A stretch of 64,000 bases of DNA, from positions 166,514,689 to 166,578,688 of the forward strand of contig NC_058523.1 of NCBI RefSeq assembly GCF_904849725.1, in the 5' to 3' direction. The notes under the pieces were generated by a model. That model was not told the DNA's origin and did not search any database. It saw only the letters and a program-made list of their open reading frames with translations. Made by a program: the position numbers and the translations under genes. Of the stretch, positions 1 to 12,902 are shown one piece after another (within the stretch, counting starts at the first letter, position 1; every line of letters begins with the position of its first letter). The DNA is from Hordeum vulgare subsp. vulgare (Eukaryota > Streptophyta > Magnoliopsida > Poales > Poaceae).

Positions 1-2120
1 TCCTCCTTGGCATCGAGGATGGCCTTCCTCGAGGTGACCTTCTTCTCCTGCTCGTCCAAGCATGCCTGCTTGGCGCCCAAGCAATTCTCCTTCTGGGACA
101 ACTCTTCCTCCCGGGCTGCGAGCTTGGCCTCGCGGGCCGCGAGTTCTTCCTCCCGCTGGCGATGCTGCTCGGCTAGCTTGCCTTGTTCTCCTTGGAGGGC
201 CTTCACGTAGGCGTCCACCTCTTCACATCGTTTGACAGCTGCCTCGGCTTCCTTCAGCGCCTCCTCGCGCGTGGCGCGGGCAGCCTTGGCCTCCCTCTCG
301 CTCTCCCACAGCTTGACCGCTACCTTGCCCAGGGCTTTGAAGGCCGCGTTCAGGACGCCCTGGGTGTACACCAATGTCTTCTGGACCTCCTCCTGAAGAG
401 CCACTAGTGCAAACGCGGGTGGTGCCGTTAGGGAGGCAGCGCCATGAGGAATAGGGGGCTCCGAAGGCGGCTCTCGGATCCCAAGCATCTGCACATCACA
501 AGGTTGAGGGCCCCCTGGAGCCTGCCCCTCAGGCAGCGGCGCCTCCGCGTTCGCTTCGGGACACTTTGGGGGCTCGGGGGGCTCGGAGGCCGCCCCACTA
601 GCCTCCCCTTCTCGATCGGCAGGCAGCAACACATCGGGAAGGGCCGATAGTGCGTCAGGAGTCGCCTTCGGCTTGGCGTCCGTCCTCTTCCTCTTCGCCC
701 CCGGCAAAACAACGTCCCTGGATGCCAGGCACAAAGGGAATCAGCCGAGCGTGGACGACGGGCGTGCAAGGCATGCTAAGACAAGTAACTTACTCTTCGA
801 CATCGCGCCATATCTTCCTCCTCTCCGCCCCGGCGACGACAGAGGCAACAGGTCCCCCCATGGAGGGGGCGAACCCGGAGCCATGGATTTCCCGCCGGCA
901 GAGGCGGGATGCGCCGGGGACGGCTCGGCCCCGAGCTTTTGGGAGGCGAGCACGCACGCGGACCGCGTGGTGCATGGGGTCTATGCGGGTCCCCTGGAGG
1001 TCCTCGTCAGGCGTGAAGAGGCCCCAGCAGGGGCCACGCCGGTGGCATCATCATCTTCAAGTTCGCGCAGAAGGACGGCTTGTGACGGGAGAGGCATGCT
1101 CGCGGTGCAGAAACCGACGGCCTTCTCTGAGTCCCCTTCACCAGAGGTGTCGCCAGTTGACACCTCTACCGGACCGGAGCCCTCAGATGGGAGGAGCCCC
1201 CGCTCGTTGAAGACACGCATCGCGGCGACCAGGTCGGCTCGGTCGTCGCGACGGTACAACGGACCCAGGGCCTCAGGAAGGTCACGAGGATCGCCACCTA
1301 GCAAGATCGCCACGACCCTGCTCAGGTCCTCACTGGCGAGGTCCTGGGACCGGAGCTGGAGCTCGTCGTCACCGGCCCGGTACTCCCAAAGGGGCCTGGA
1401 ATGGGCCTGGAGAGGCACCAGGAGCTGCATCAGGACCTCCTTCACTATCATCCCCCCGGTCAGTCTCTTGGCGTTGATGCCACCGGAAAAGCGCTATAGT
1501 ACGGGCGTGGCCCGAGTGTCGGAGAGCTTCATCGAGATCCACGCGGAAGTCTTCTCCGGCAACCCCTTTGGCTCCTCCAGCTGAGGGTTGGAGTCCTTTA
1601 GGCTCATGAATACCCAGCGGTGCCTGAAGTTCTCCACCTTCTTCCCGGCCTTCCAGAACACGTTGCCGCTCTGGGCCGCCACGAAGGAGACACATGCCAA
1701 CAAATGAGCGTCGTCATGCAGGCGCAGGCTGAAGAAATGGCAGAAGAGGGCTACTGAGGGATGTACGCCAACGAAGGCTTCACGGTAGAAAGCAAAGACG
1801 GACATGAGCAAGATGGAGTTGGGCTGGAGATGAAGGGCTTGGATCCCATAGTGGTTCAAGACGGCGGTGAAGAACCGGGAGAAGGGCAGCACCAACCCGA
1901 CATAGATACTGTGGACGAAGAAGGGGTATAGCGCCTTCGACACGGGCCGCTCCTCTATGGCACCGGGCCAGATCAGGGTTCGCCCGTGATCGCTGGACTC
2001 GGCCTCAGTCCATGGAAGCACGGGAACAAGATCCACGTCCTTGGAAAGGGCGCACTCCACGAGCGGAGAAGCCGAGACCAGACCTTGCGCCTCTGGCTTC
2101 TGCTTGCCGGCGGGCGCCAT
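1..2120 (-). pseudogene. Antisense spliced gene of Gypsy-1 (Transposase_28-like N terminus, coiled-coil C terminus)
   Basis: The start is the ATG at 2120-2118, translated MAPAGKQKPE. Exon 1 runs 2120-794 and resembles the putative gypsy-type transposon domain (Transposase_28, PF04195), with the run FFTAVLNHYGIQALHLQPNS and a downstream RHRWVF segment. An in-frame TAG at 1496-1494 and a frameshift near 1020 break it; reading resumes with EDLQGTRIDP. A 76-nt intron (793-718) has a GTAAGT donor and a CAG acceptor and joins two exons in phase. Exon 2 (717 to the window edge) is open throughout: a Pro/Glu-rich part followed by more than 100 residues of charged heptad-like coiled coil (EREAKAARATREEALKEAE). 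The domain name rests on memory of the family. The protein's role is unknown; it is not a normal gag or pol product. Confidence 0.7.
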
Positions 2121-2408
2121 CGCTAGACTGGAAAGGGAGCGGCGCGACGCTGGATCTGGGGGACTTCGGTTATAGTTGAAGACCAAGGAGGAAGAGCAAG
2201 TGTGGGAGAAGGGAAGCAATAATGCACCAACGCAAAGAGCCAGACTCCTAATAACTCGGGTGAAGGCAGAAGGCAAGGAAGACCCAACATTAGCCGCGTG
2301 ACGTGCACCGGCCTGGTCCATAGGCATCTAGGGCCCGCGGTGCCTCAGGCCGCCCCCCGGGGCTTCGCCCGGAAGCCAACTCGAGCACGCCATGGGCCCG
2401 AGGGCTAC

Positions 2409-3258
2409 TGTCGGTGTTCTAGGAATGGGGGTACCTAGACTCGCCTGCGTGTGGCCCAGGGCTGGCCCACGTCATCAAGAAGACCAACGGGCCCGGCACC
2501 GCTCAATGCAAGGCCCTCGTGAGGATCCAAGCCTCACGAGGAGGAACGGCATCACGACCCGTAGGGAGCCTCCTCAGGACCCCTCCGGAGCGGCGGATAT
2601 TCTGAGGCGAGGCCCGGCCTCGAGAGTCAAGGGTGACGCAAGGGAAGGACAAGCGATCAACAGACGACAGGATGGAGCAGTTTGCCCTTTAGTGCAAAGG
2701 GGGCAAGGACGTACCGGGGTTCCCAAGGCATCTTCCAAAGGTTTCCCTTTTGGTGCAACAAAGCCACCGCCGCCCACCAGTAGGGCACACTTCATCCTCG
2801 GGCCCGCCCCTGTAGCGCGGACAGCTACTTTGCAGGCGAAGACCACCTTTGGGCAGGGGAGCATGTGGCCGTTGTGGGATCCCTTCCCGTCGAAACAATA
2901 AGGGAATAGGACCCGGGCCTCCACTATAAATAGAGAGGGTAGGATACTTCATAGGGGGATCGGTTCATTCTCCCATTAGCGACACACAAAGTAACCCGGC
3001 CTCCGGAGGCTCCCGAGCATTGTAATAGTTCATCTACCACCTCCACGAGAGGCAATCCACCAAAGCAGGAGTAGGGTTTTATGCTTCGCAGCAGCCGGAA
3101 CCTGGGTAAACTATTGTGTTTTGTATTCCCCTCACCATCGAGTGAGTCCTTCGTCGTTCCCATCGAGTAGCGTGTTAGGCAAGGTTTAGCAGGGAGAGAT
3201 CTTCGTACACGCCCCTGAGTTCGAATCTTTAGGGTTTTGCGGAGCCCGAAATCCGACA
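2409..3258 (+). repeat. 3' LTR of Gypsy-1
   Basis: It begins TGTCGG and ends CCGACA, a perfect 6-bp terminal inverted repeat with the TG...CA ends of an LTR. It is preceded by the purine-rich GGGCCCGAGGGCTAC. A TATA box lies inside. The 5' LTR is outside the window, so the 5-bp target duplication (expected ACATG at 3259-3263) cannot be confirmed. Confidence 0.75.
2925..2932 (+). promoter_or_regulatory. TATA box of the Gypsy-1 LTR
   Basis: TATAAATA lies in the middle of the LTR in the element's own orientation, followed by GAGAGGG. This is the usual place for the U3/R promoter of a plant LTR. Confidence 0.55.
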
Positions 3259-3966
3259 ACATGATATAGCCATCATGATCTTGTCCTATTGATCTCCATC
3301 TCCAAAGAATCGATATGATCTCCATCATCACCGGCATGACACCATGATCTCCATCATAGTGTCGTCATTGGGGTTGTCGTGCCAACTATGCGTCTACAAC
3401 TATTGCTAACTCATAGCGATAGAGTAAAGCAAAACGGCACAAATTAATTAAAGACAACCCTATGGCTCCTGTCGGTTGACGTACTCGTTGAAATGCAAGT
3501 CGTGATAATTCTATACAAAACATGATCATCTCATACATCACTTATATCTCATCATGTCTTTGGCCATATAATATCACAATTTACCATGGAGAAACAAGCT
3601 GAACGTCCTCTACTTTGTTGTTGCATGTTTTACGTGGATGCTATGGGTAACTAGAAAGAATTATTCTTACCAACGGAAAGCCACAATAGTGATATTCAAC
3701 TTTCTATTTAACCTTCTACATGGACCACCTCTATCGAATCTGATTCAACTAAAGTGGAGAGATAGACACCCGCCAACCATCTTTATGCAACAACTTGCAT
3801 GCCAGTCGATGGAATCAGTCTCTCATACGTGGACGAGTAAGGTTGGTACGGGTTGCTTCATCCCACAATACCGCCGAATCAAAATAAGACTAAGGAAGTA
3901 AGCAATCTAAACATGAACACCCACAAACTCTCTGTGTTCTACCCGTGCATGCTATCTACGCATAAA

Positions 3967-3982
3967 CCTAGCTCTCATACCA
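3967..3982 (-). other. Primer binding site of Copia B (tRNA-Met type)
   Basis: The minus strand reads TGGTATGAGAGCTAGG, one base from the initiator-tRNA-Met PBS TGGTATCAGAGC, one base inside the LTR. It fixes the element's orientation. Confidence 0.7.
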
Positions 3983-3983
3983 C

Positions 3984-5540
3984 TGGTGGGGAACATTGCA
4001 TGGGAAACAAAGATATTCCTACGAACACCAAAGATCATCTATGGAGATGAACAACTACAAGAGGGAGATTGCATCTACATACCCGTGTAAATCGCTAAGC
4101 GGAAGCGTTAAGAATCGCGGTTGATGTAGTCAGACGTCTTCGTGATCCGATCACGATCCGTTCCACGATCCAATCACGAACATCTCGATCAAGTGTCGAA
4201 CGAACAACACCTGCGTGTTCATAATACATAGAGCTTGATGGCGCGATCACGTCCTCGATCTAGAAAGCGATGGTGAAGTAGCAACTGAGTTCTCTGGCAA
4301 CACGATGGCATGGTGGCGGTGGTGGTGGAGCAATGTCGGCAGCGCTACACCCCCAAGTTAGGTGGGGCGATGGCCTCCTGTGGGCGAGCCCACCTCCTTG
4401 GATGCATGGGCCTCAGGTAGGAGGGGAAGCCAACCCACCAGGGGATAGTGCGCCACCTATCATATCCCATGGGGCCCTCCAGGATAGGTGGACCCAGGAA
4501 CTCTTATGGAACCTCCGTCACAAAATCGGTAACTTTCTGAAACTGTTCCAGAACTCGAATACCAACTTCCCGTATATCAATATTTACTTCCGGACCAATT
4601 CGAAACTCCTAGACATGTTCGAGATCTCATCCGGGAGTCCAAACAACCTTCGATCACCAACACAATAACTCAACCATGTCTATATCGTCATGAATCGTTA
4701 AGTGTGTAGACCCTACGGGTTCAAAAACTATACATACATGACCGAGACACCTCTACGGTCAATAACCAATAGCGGGACCAGGATGCCCATATTGGTTCCT
4801 ACATATTCTATGAAGGTCAATATTGGTCGAACCAATGATGTCAAGGATTCATTTAATCTCGTATGCACTTCCCTTTGTCCATCGGTATGTTACTTGCCCG
4901 AGATTCGATCCTCGGTATCTCCATACCTAGTTCAATATCATTATCGGGAAGTCTCTTTACTAGTTCCATAATACAAGATCCCGTGACTAACTCCTTAGTA
5001 ACATTGCTCGCAAGATTATTGTGATGTTGTATTACCCGAGTGGCCCCCGAGATACCTCTTTGTCATACGGAGTGACAAATCCCAGTCTTGATCCATGCCA
5101 ACTCAACACACACCCTCGAAGGTAACTGTAGAGCATCTTTATAATCACTCATTTGATACACACAAGGCATTCCTCCAGTGTCAGGGAGTTGCATGATCTC
5201 ATGGTCATAAGGAGATATATTGACATGCACTAAGCAATAGGAGTAAACTTGATATTATTAAACACTATGCTTAAAGTTTGGGTCTTGTCCATTACATCAT
5301 TCTCCCAATGATGTGATCCCGTTATCAAATGACAACTCATGTCTATGGCTAGGAAACCTTAGCCATCTTCGATCAACGAGCTAGTCCAAGCTTACTAGGG
5401 ACACTTTGTTGTCTATGTATCCACACATGTATTTGAGTTTTCGATTAATACAATTATAGTACGGATAATAAATGATTATCATGAACCAGGAAATATAATA
5501 ATAACCACTTTATTATTGCCTCTAGGGCATATTTCCAACA
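3984..5540 (-). repeat. 5' LTR of Copia B
   Basis: Read on the minus strand it starts TGTTGGAAAT at 5540. Its far end reads TGGTGGGGAAC on the plus strand, a one-base variant of the usual TGTTGGGGAAC. The 1,557-bp length is normal for Angela-like LTRs. It shares long stretches with the Angela LTRs at 7061 and 12903, in opposite orientation. Confidence 0.75.
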
Positions 5541-6540
5541 GGCCCATCCATCCCTGCTCGTTGGAGGGAAGGCGCCCATGGGGTGGACCAAAGAGATGGA
5601 GGCGTCAATGATGGGCTCCATCTTTGCCCAGCACCGCGTCCTTCTAGGCGCGATGCTACAAAATTACCGGTCCCTCAAGGATGGTATGAGGGAGACCATT
5701 AAAGGGATTTACCAAGACTTTGATGTACCCTTTGATTATTTTTTAGAAATTACATCAACACGTAGAGATGTTAGTATTAGATGTATCCAGTAACTCTTAG
5801 TGGATAAGTAGAAATTAAGTGGTCCAAAGACTTCTACCACTGCGAACAAGCGCTGCAAGTGTATAACCACAGTAGCCCCCGAGCCCTAAGTTGGATACAA
5901 AGATCTTACTCCAGGATCTTAATAAAGAATAAGAAAAAATAAGAGTGAATGCATTGTGGCCCCCGAGACCCTGGTCGGATAAGCAAGTCCGAGGAGGGGA
6001 TCAATATATTCCGAGGAAGCTAACAATGTATTTTTCAGGTGTCAGCCTTGGTTTCAGTATCCAACTCGGAAGAGTTGGAAGAATTGAAGCACAAACTGGA
6101 TCAGTCCAAGGTGGACATGGATCTAATCAAGAAGCACATGGGGGAAGCTCAAAGTAAATATAAAAAATCTTTGTAAATATAAAATTCAATAGTGATGTGG
6201 CTTCTTAAAGCTCTAAACGATATGTTAATCTATCGACATCTTCCTCTCCAGAGCTTAAAAGGCTCCATTTCGAGCTACAAAAAGCTCGGTAAGAAGCCGA
6301 GCAGCAGAGGGTGGCGACAAACCAGGCCAAGGAAAAAAGAGGTCGGCGAAAAGCATGCGGCCCATGTCATGGAGGTCGAAGAAGAGGTGAAGGGGATTGA
6401 CACTCAACATCTTACCCTTTAGGAGGAAAAGAAAAAATTGGCCTCCGACCTTGCAACACCAAGCTCGGCTTGTATAGAAGCCACGACCTAGGCCCTAGTG
6501 GATCGCGAAGTGCTTCATCAAGTGAAGCAGTTCACCACCG
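5541..6540 (+). pseudogene. Element F antisense gene, internal exons
   Basis: Plus-strand exon remnants are separated by introns carrying the phrase GTGGCCCCCGAG or GTAGCCCCCGAG, also typical of this kind of gene. One exon starts after a TTTTTCAG acceptor at about 6039 and encodes a charged coiled coil (SEELEELKHKLDQSKVDMDL), ending at a GTAAAT donor. A second, from about 6252, continues the coiled coil but has a frameshift near 6340 and in-frame TAG codons (6420 and 6498 regions). It ends at ACCG|GTAAG (6541). The segment 5578-5750 (GWTKEMEASMMGSIF...) may be an earlier exon. The left end is cut by Copia B. Confidence 0.5.
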
Positions 6541-7060
6541 GTAAGTGATACGTACATTTTGCATCTTGATTTGCTGTTGTTATTTATTGTGCTTTTATGC
6601 ATTATACCACTTTATGGAGTAATTCTAATGCCTTTCCTCTCATTATATGCCAGGTTTACACCAAGAGGGAGAATGCCGGCACATGGAATTCTGGACCTAA
6701 AATAGCTACGTCAGAGATACCTATTATGTACATCTCCAAAAGGGATGAAAATTCACGAAGAATATTTTTGGAATAAATAAAAAATATTGGAAGAAAGAAG
6801 TACGAGAGGGGGGCTGTCAGGTATCCACTAGGCATGAGGGCACGCCAGCCCCGTTGGCGCGCTCTGGTGGGTAGTGGGCCACCTGGCCCACTTATGGCGA
6901 CCATCTTCTCTTATATATTCATGTTTGACCTAGGAAAAATAAGGGGAGCACTTTCAGGATGCAGCGCTGCCGTCTCGAGGCAGAAGTTGGGCAGGAGCAC
7001 TTTTGCCCTCCGATGAAGTGATTCCGCCGGGCAAACTACCCTCCCAGAGGGAAAAATCAA

Positions 7061-8645
7061 TGTTGGAAATGTGTCCTAGAGGAAACAATAAATTAGTTAT
7101 TATCATGTTTACTTGTTCATGATAATTATTTATTATCCATGCTTCAATTGTATTGATTGGAAACTCAAATACATGTGCAGATACATAGACAATATCGTGT
7201 CCCTAATGAGTCTCTACTAGACTAGCTCGTTGATCAAAGATGGATAAGGTTACCTAGCCATATACATGAGTTGTCATTTGATGACGGGATCACATCATTA
7301 GGAGAATGATGTGATGGACAAGACACAAACCTTAATCATAGTGTTTGATCGTATCTAGTTTACTGCTATTGCTTTCTGCATGTCAATGTATTTATTCCTA
7401 TGACCATGAGATCATGCAACTCAATGACACCGTAGGAATGCTTTGTGTGTATCAAATGTCACAAGGTAACTGGGCGACTATAAAGATGTTCTATAGGTAT
7501 CTCCGAGGGTGTCTGTGGAGTTGGCATGGATCAAGACTAGGATTTGTCAGTCTGTGTGACGAAGAGTTATCTCGGGGCCCACTCGGTAATACAACATCAC
7601 AACAAGATTGCAAGAAATGTGCCTAAGGAGTTAGTCATGGGATCTTGTATTACGGAACGAGTAAAGAGTCTTGCGAGTAACGAATCTCGGGCAAGTAACA
7701 TACCGATGGACAAAGGGAACAACGTATGGGATTAGTTGAATCCTTGACATTGTTGGTTCGACCGATAAAGATCTACATATAAGGTGTGCGAACCAATATG
7801 GGCATCCAGGACCCGCTATTGGTTATTGACCATAGAGGTCTCTCAATCATGTCTGCATAGTCCTCGAACCCGCAGGGTCTGCACACTTAATGTTCGATGA
7901 TGATATAGATATAGTTGAGTTATTGTGATGGTGACCGAAAGTTGTCCGGAGTCCCGGATGAGATCCCTCATGTCACAAGGATCTTCGGAATGGTCCGGAG
8001 GTAAATATTTATATATAGGAAAGTGGTATTCGGTTTCCCTAAAAGTTTTGGGGTTTTTCGGTATTGTACACCTAGTGTCGAAAGGTTTTCGGGGGTCCAC
8101 TCGGAGGGGCTAACCCACCCCTGGGGGGGCACATGGTCCAAAGAGGTGGCGCACCAGCCCCTGGTGGGCTGGGCCGCGGACCTCAAAGAGGCCCATGCAC
8201 CCAGGTGGCTGGTGGGGAGGTGCCTTGAAGACGAGGGACTCCTTCCCTTGGGCGCCCACCTCCCTTGTTGGAGGTGGACTCCTCCCCACTTGGCTGGCCA
8301 TCTCTCCTTGGAGGATGGGCCAAGGCTGCAACCTACCTACCCCTCCTCCTATATATAGAGAGGGAGAGAAGGAAGAACCACTCCAAGGCATAGGTGTAGC
8401 CCTACCTCTCTCCCTAGAGCAATTTCTCCTGTGGAACGTGTTTGCGGCAGTGCTTGGCGAAGCCCTGTTGAGATCGCACCACCACCACTGCCACCACGCT
8501 GTTGTGCTGCTGTAGAATTTATCTACTACTTCACCCGCACTCGCTCGATCGAGGTGATGAAGGCATCATTGGGCCCTATATGTGCTGAATGCGGAGGTGT
8601 CGTCCGTTCGGCACTTGATTGAGGCGTTCGTGATTGGATCGCGGG
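7061..8645 (+). repeat. 5' LTR of Angela (3' end missing)
   Basis: It begins TGTTGGAAATGTGTCC and runs parallel to the 3' LTR up to the segment GTTCGGCACTTGATTGAGGC. It then departs, lacking the terminal GTTCCCCAACA. The TATA box TATATATAG is at 8350-8358. Confidence 0.8.
8350..8358 (+). promoter_or_regulatory. TATA box of the Angela 5' LTR
   Basis: TATATATAG is followed by a GAGAGGGAGAG run. The matching site in the 3' LTR is at 14225-14236. This is the conserved promoter position in BARE/Angela LTRs. Confidence 0.55.
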
Positions 8646-9154
8646 ACATATTGTGATTGCATGATTTGAATGTGATGTTAATCCTTTTATGCATCTTATT
8701 TTGCTTAGGACGGCGATAGCATTATAAGATGATCCCTCACTAAAATTTGAAGGTTCGTCATTTCGAGACACCACGTGATCATCAGGTGCGATAGACTCTA
8801 CGTTCGATACAACGGGTGTAAGCCAGTTTTGAACATGCAGAACACTTGGGTTAAACTTGACGAGCCTAGCATGTACATACACGGCCTCGAAACACAGGAG
8901 ACCGAAAGGTCGAACATGAGTCATATAGTAGATATGATCAACATGGAGATGTTCACCATTGAAACCACCTCATCTCACGTGATGATCGAACTTGGGTTAG
9001 TGGATTTGGATCATGTCACACTCGAACAACCTGAGGGATGTTAAGTTGAGTGGGAGTTCTTAAGTAATATGATTAATTGAACTCATTATCATGAACATAG
9101 TCTAAGTTGTCTTGACAAAGTATGTTGTAGAACTATAGCCCGCGTTGTAGCTCC

Positions 9155-12100
9155 CGCATATTTTTGATGTGTTCCTAGAGAAAACTAAGTTGAAACATGA
9201 TAGTAGCAATTATGCGGACTGGGTTTGTAAACTGAGGATTGTCCTCATTGCTACAGAGAAGGCTTATGTCCTTAATCCACCGCCCAGTGTGCTACCCCCC
9301 CCCCAAGCATCATTTGTGGATGTTGCGAAAATATGACATGCAAGTTTTGATGACTACATGATAGTTTAGTGTGTCATACTTTACGACTTAGAATTGAGGC
9401 TCCAACGACGTTTTGACCGTAACGGAGCATATAAGATGTTCGAAGAGTTGAAATTGGGATTTCAGGCTCGTGCCGGTGTTGATAGGTATGAGACGTCTGA
9501 CGAGTTCTTTGCCTACAACATGAATGAGAATAGCTCAATCGGTGAGCATGTGCTCAGACTGTGTGGGTACTACAATCGCTTGAATCAAGTGGGAGTTGAT
9601 CTTCCAGATAAGATAGTGATTGACACAGTTCTCCAATGTCACTTCCACGAAGCTACTCAGCTTCGTGATGAACTATAGCATATCAGGGATGGAGAAGATG
9701 ATCCCTGAGGTATTGGCGATGTTTGACACCGCAAAGGTAGAAATCAAGAAGGAGCATCAAGTGTTGATGGTTAGTAAAATCACTAGTTTCAAGAAGGGTA
9801 AGGGAAAGAAGGGAAATTTCAAGAATGACAAGCCAGTTGTCGCTCCAGTGAAGAAACCCAAGGTCGAAACCAAATCCAAGAATGAGTGCTTCTCTTATGA
9901 GGGGAGTGGTCACTGGAAGCGGAACTGGCCCAGATATTTGGCAGATAAGAATGCTGGCAATGGTAACAAAGTTATATTTGAGATACACGTTATTGATGTG
10001 TGCCTTACTAGTGCTCGTTGTAGCCCCTGGGTATTTGATACCGGTTTAGTTGCTAATATTAGTAACTTAAAATAGGAGTTGCGGAATAAACGAAGACTAG
10101 CTAAGGGAGAGGTGTCGATGTGTGTTGTAAATGTTTGCAAGGTTGATGTGATCACCATTGCACGCTACATCTACCTTCAAGATAAGTGGTAAACCTAAAT
10201 AAATGTTATTTGGTGTGTGCGTTGAGCATGAACATTATATTGATTTTGTTTATTGTGAAAAAATTATTCACGTAGGTTAGAGAATAATTGGTTATTCTGT
10301 TTACATGAATAATATCTTTCATGATCATGCACCCAATGTGAATGGTTTATTGAATCTCGATCGTAGTGATACACACGTTCATAGTATTTATGCCAAAAGA
10401 TACAAAGTTAGTAATAATAGTACCACTTACTTGTGGCACTTCCACTTAGGTCATATTCGTATAAAACGCGTCAAGAAACTCTATGCTGATGGATCTTTTG
10501 GACTAACTTGAATTTGAATCGTTTGAGACATGCAAACCATGCCACATGTCCAAGATGACTGAAGGCCTCGTTTTCCAGTGAGATGGAACGGGCAAGTAAC
10601 TTATTGGAAATGATACATTTTGATGTATACAGTCCAATGAGTGCTCAAGCACGCGGTGTATATTATTATGTTCCTACTTCATAGATGATTTGAGTAGATA
10701 CGGGTATATTTACTTGATGAATCACAAGTCTAAAATTTTCAAAAGTTCAAGCAATTTCAGTGTGAAGTTGAAAATCATTGTGACAAGAGGATAAAATGTC
10801 TACGATGTGATCACATAGGTGAATATATGAGTTACGAGTTTGGTATACATTTAAGACAATGTGGAAAAAATTTCACAACACATGCCGCTTGGAGCACCAT
10901 AGAGTGATGGTGTGTGTGTACGTCGTAGTTGTGCCCTACTGGATATGGTGCGTACTATGACGTCTCTTACCGATTTGGCACTATCATTTTGGGGTTATGC
11001 ATTAGAGACAATGACATTCACTTTAAATAGGGCACCTTATACTTCCGTTGAGATGACACCGTATGAACTATGGTTTGTCAAGAAACCTAAGATGTCGTTT
11101 CGTAAAGTTTGGGGTTGTGATGCTTATGTCAAAAGGCTTCAGCCTCATAAGCTCGAACCCAAAGCAGATAAATGCATCTTCATAGGATACGCAAACAAAA
11201 CAGCCGGGTATACCTCCTATCTCAGATCCAAAGGCAAAGTGTTTGTTGCAAAGAATGGGACATTTCTCGAGAAATAGTTTCTCTCGAAATAATTGAGTGG
11301 GAGGATGGTGGAACTTGATGAGATTATTGAACTGACACTTCAACCACAGAGTAGCACGGCTCAGGAAGATGTTCTTGTGGCGTATACACTAGTTGAAGTG
11401 GAAGCTAATGATGGTGATCATGAAGCTTCAGATCAAGTTACTACCAAACCTCGTAGGTCGACAAGTACACGTACTACTCCAGAGTGGTACGGTAATTCTG
11501 TCTTGGAGGTCGTGTTGTTGGACAACAATGAACCTACGAGCTATGGAGAAGCGATAGCGGGACCGGATTTCGACAAATTGCTGGATGCCATGAAATCCGA
11601 GATAGGATCCATGTATGAAAACAAAGTGTGGATTTTGGAAGAACTACATGATGGTCGTAGGACTATTAAGTACAAATGGATCTTCAAAAGGAAGAGAGAC
11701 GATGATGGTAAATGTCACCATTTAGAAAGCTCGGCTTGTCGCAAAGAGGTTTCTGACAAGTTCAAGGAGTTGACTACGATGAGACTTTCGCACCCGTAGT
11801 GATGCTAAAGTCAGTTGGAATTATGTTAGGAGTTACTCCATTTTCAATTATCAAATCTAGTAGATGGATGTGAAAATGTTTTCCTTGAGGAAAGGTTATG
11901 TGATACAGCGACGAGGTTTTGTCGACCCTAAGGATGCTAAAAGGCATGCGAGCTCCAGCGATCCATTTATGTACTCGTGCAAGCATCTCGGAGTTGGAAT
12001 AAGCGCTTTGATGAGTGATCAAAGCTTTTGGTTTATACACAGTTTATGAAGAAACTTGTATTTTCAAGAAAGTGAGTGGGAACACTATAGAATTTTTGAT

Positions 12101-12770
12101 ATGTATATGTGGTTGACATATTGTTGATCGGAAATGATGTAGAATTTCTGGAAAGCATATAGGGTTGTTTGAAAGGAGTTTTTCAAAGGAAAACCTAGAT
12201 TAAGATACTTGAACATTGGGCATCAAGATCTATTGAGATAGATCAAGACTCTTGATTAAACTTTCAATGAATACATACCTTGACACAATTTTGAAGGAGT
12301 AAAAAATGGATCAGTCAAAGAAGGAGTTCTTGCATGTATTGTAAGGTGTAAATTTGAGTAAAACTCAAAGCCTGACCACGACACAAAAAAGAGAAAGGAC
12401 GAAGGTCGTCCCCTATGCCTTAGCCATAGGATCTATAATATGTCGTGTTGTGTACTGCACTTCATGTGTGCCTTGCCATGAGACTGTCAAGTGGTACAAG
12501 AGTGATCCATGAATGGATCACTGGACAGCGATCAAACTTGTCCTTAGTAACTAGTGGACTAAGGAAATGTATCTCCATTATGGAGGTGATAAAAAAGTTT
12601 GTTGTCAAGGGGTACGTCCATGCAGGCTTTGACACCAATTCAGATGACTCTACAGTATGACATAGAGTAGCAAACCGGATTCATATAGTGGAGGAGTCAT
12701 TTGGAATTGTTCCAAGTGGAATGTGGTAGCAGCATCTACAGTATGACATAGAGATTTGTAAATTACACAC
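9155..12770 (+). pseudogene. Angela gag-pol polyprotein (Copia order), non-functional
   Basis: Readable pieces occur in Copia order. Gag (9155-9800) includes RRFDRNGAYKMFEELK. The zinc knuckle at about 9886 has lost two of its three cysteines (CFSYEGSGHWKRNW). Protease at about 10035 reads VFDTGL where DTG-A/S is usual. The GAG-pre-integrase motif LWHFHLGHI is near 10430. The integrase C-terminal part (10912-11277) includes LSFWGYALETMTFTLNRAP. RT (11560-12150) starts KLLDAMKSEIGSMYEN and has several frameshifts. An RNase H remnant (12430-12660) reads YGGDKKV... No long open frame remains. Domain identities follow the established Copia order; inactivity is direct from stops and shifts. Confidence 0.85.
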
Positions 12771-12902
12771 ATATCTGAATGATGCAAACCCGTTGACTAA
12801 AACCTCTCTCACAAGCAAAACATGATCAAACACCAGAACTTATTGGGTGTTAATCACATGGTGATGTGAACTAGATTATTGACTCTAGTGCAAGTGGGAG
12901 AC

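Larger units (their letters stand above)
1..3258 (+). mobile_element. Gypsy-1: 3' end of a Gypsy LTR retrotransposon with an antisense gene
   Basis: This is the right-hand end of a plus-strand Gypsy element whose gag, pol and 5' LTR lie left of the window. It consists of a minus-strand (antisense) spliced gene at 1-2120, a short spacer, a purine-rich stretch at about 2394-2408 and an 850-bp 3' LTR at 2409-3258. The layout pol - antisense ORF - 3' LTR is known for Tat-lineage Gypsy elements such as Grande; placing this element there is inference because its pol is not visible. It interrupts the internal region of Copia element B, whose sequence resumes after 3258. Confidence 0.75.
3259..5540 (-). 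mobile_element. Copia B: Angela-related Copia element, 5' LTR and leader only
   Basis: On the minus strand an LTR (5540 to 3984) is followed by a tRNA-Met-type primer binding site and about 700 bp of leader or internal sequence down to 3259, where Gypsy-1 has inserted. The LTR start TGTTGGAAATATGCCCTAGA matches the Angela/BARE group. The internal stretch 3259-3966 has no convincing gag reading frame on either strand. The rest of the element would lie left of Gypsy-1, outside the window. Its outer flank (5541 onward) is element F. Confidence 0.7.

Noticed and set aside
7..769. Plus-strand and alternate-frame open frames over the first 770 bases
   Set aside because: They are shadows of the minus-strand coiled-coil exon; the GC-rich sequence keeps several frames open.
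8775..9044. Open frame in the Angela leader as a separate small gene
   Set aside because: It lies in the conserved Angela 5' leader, before gag, and reads as chance.
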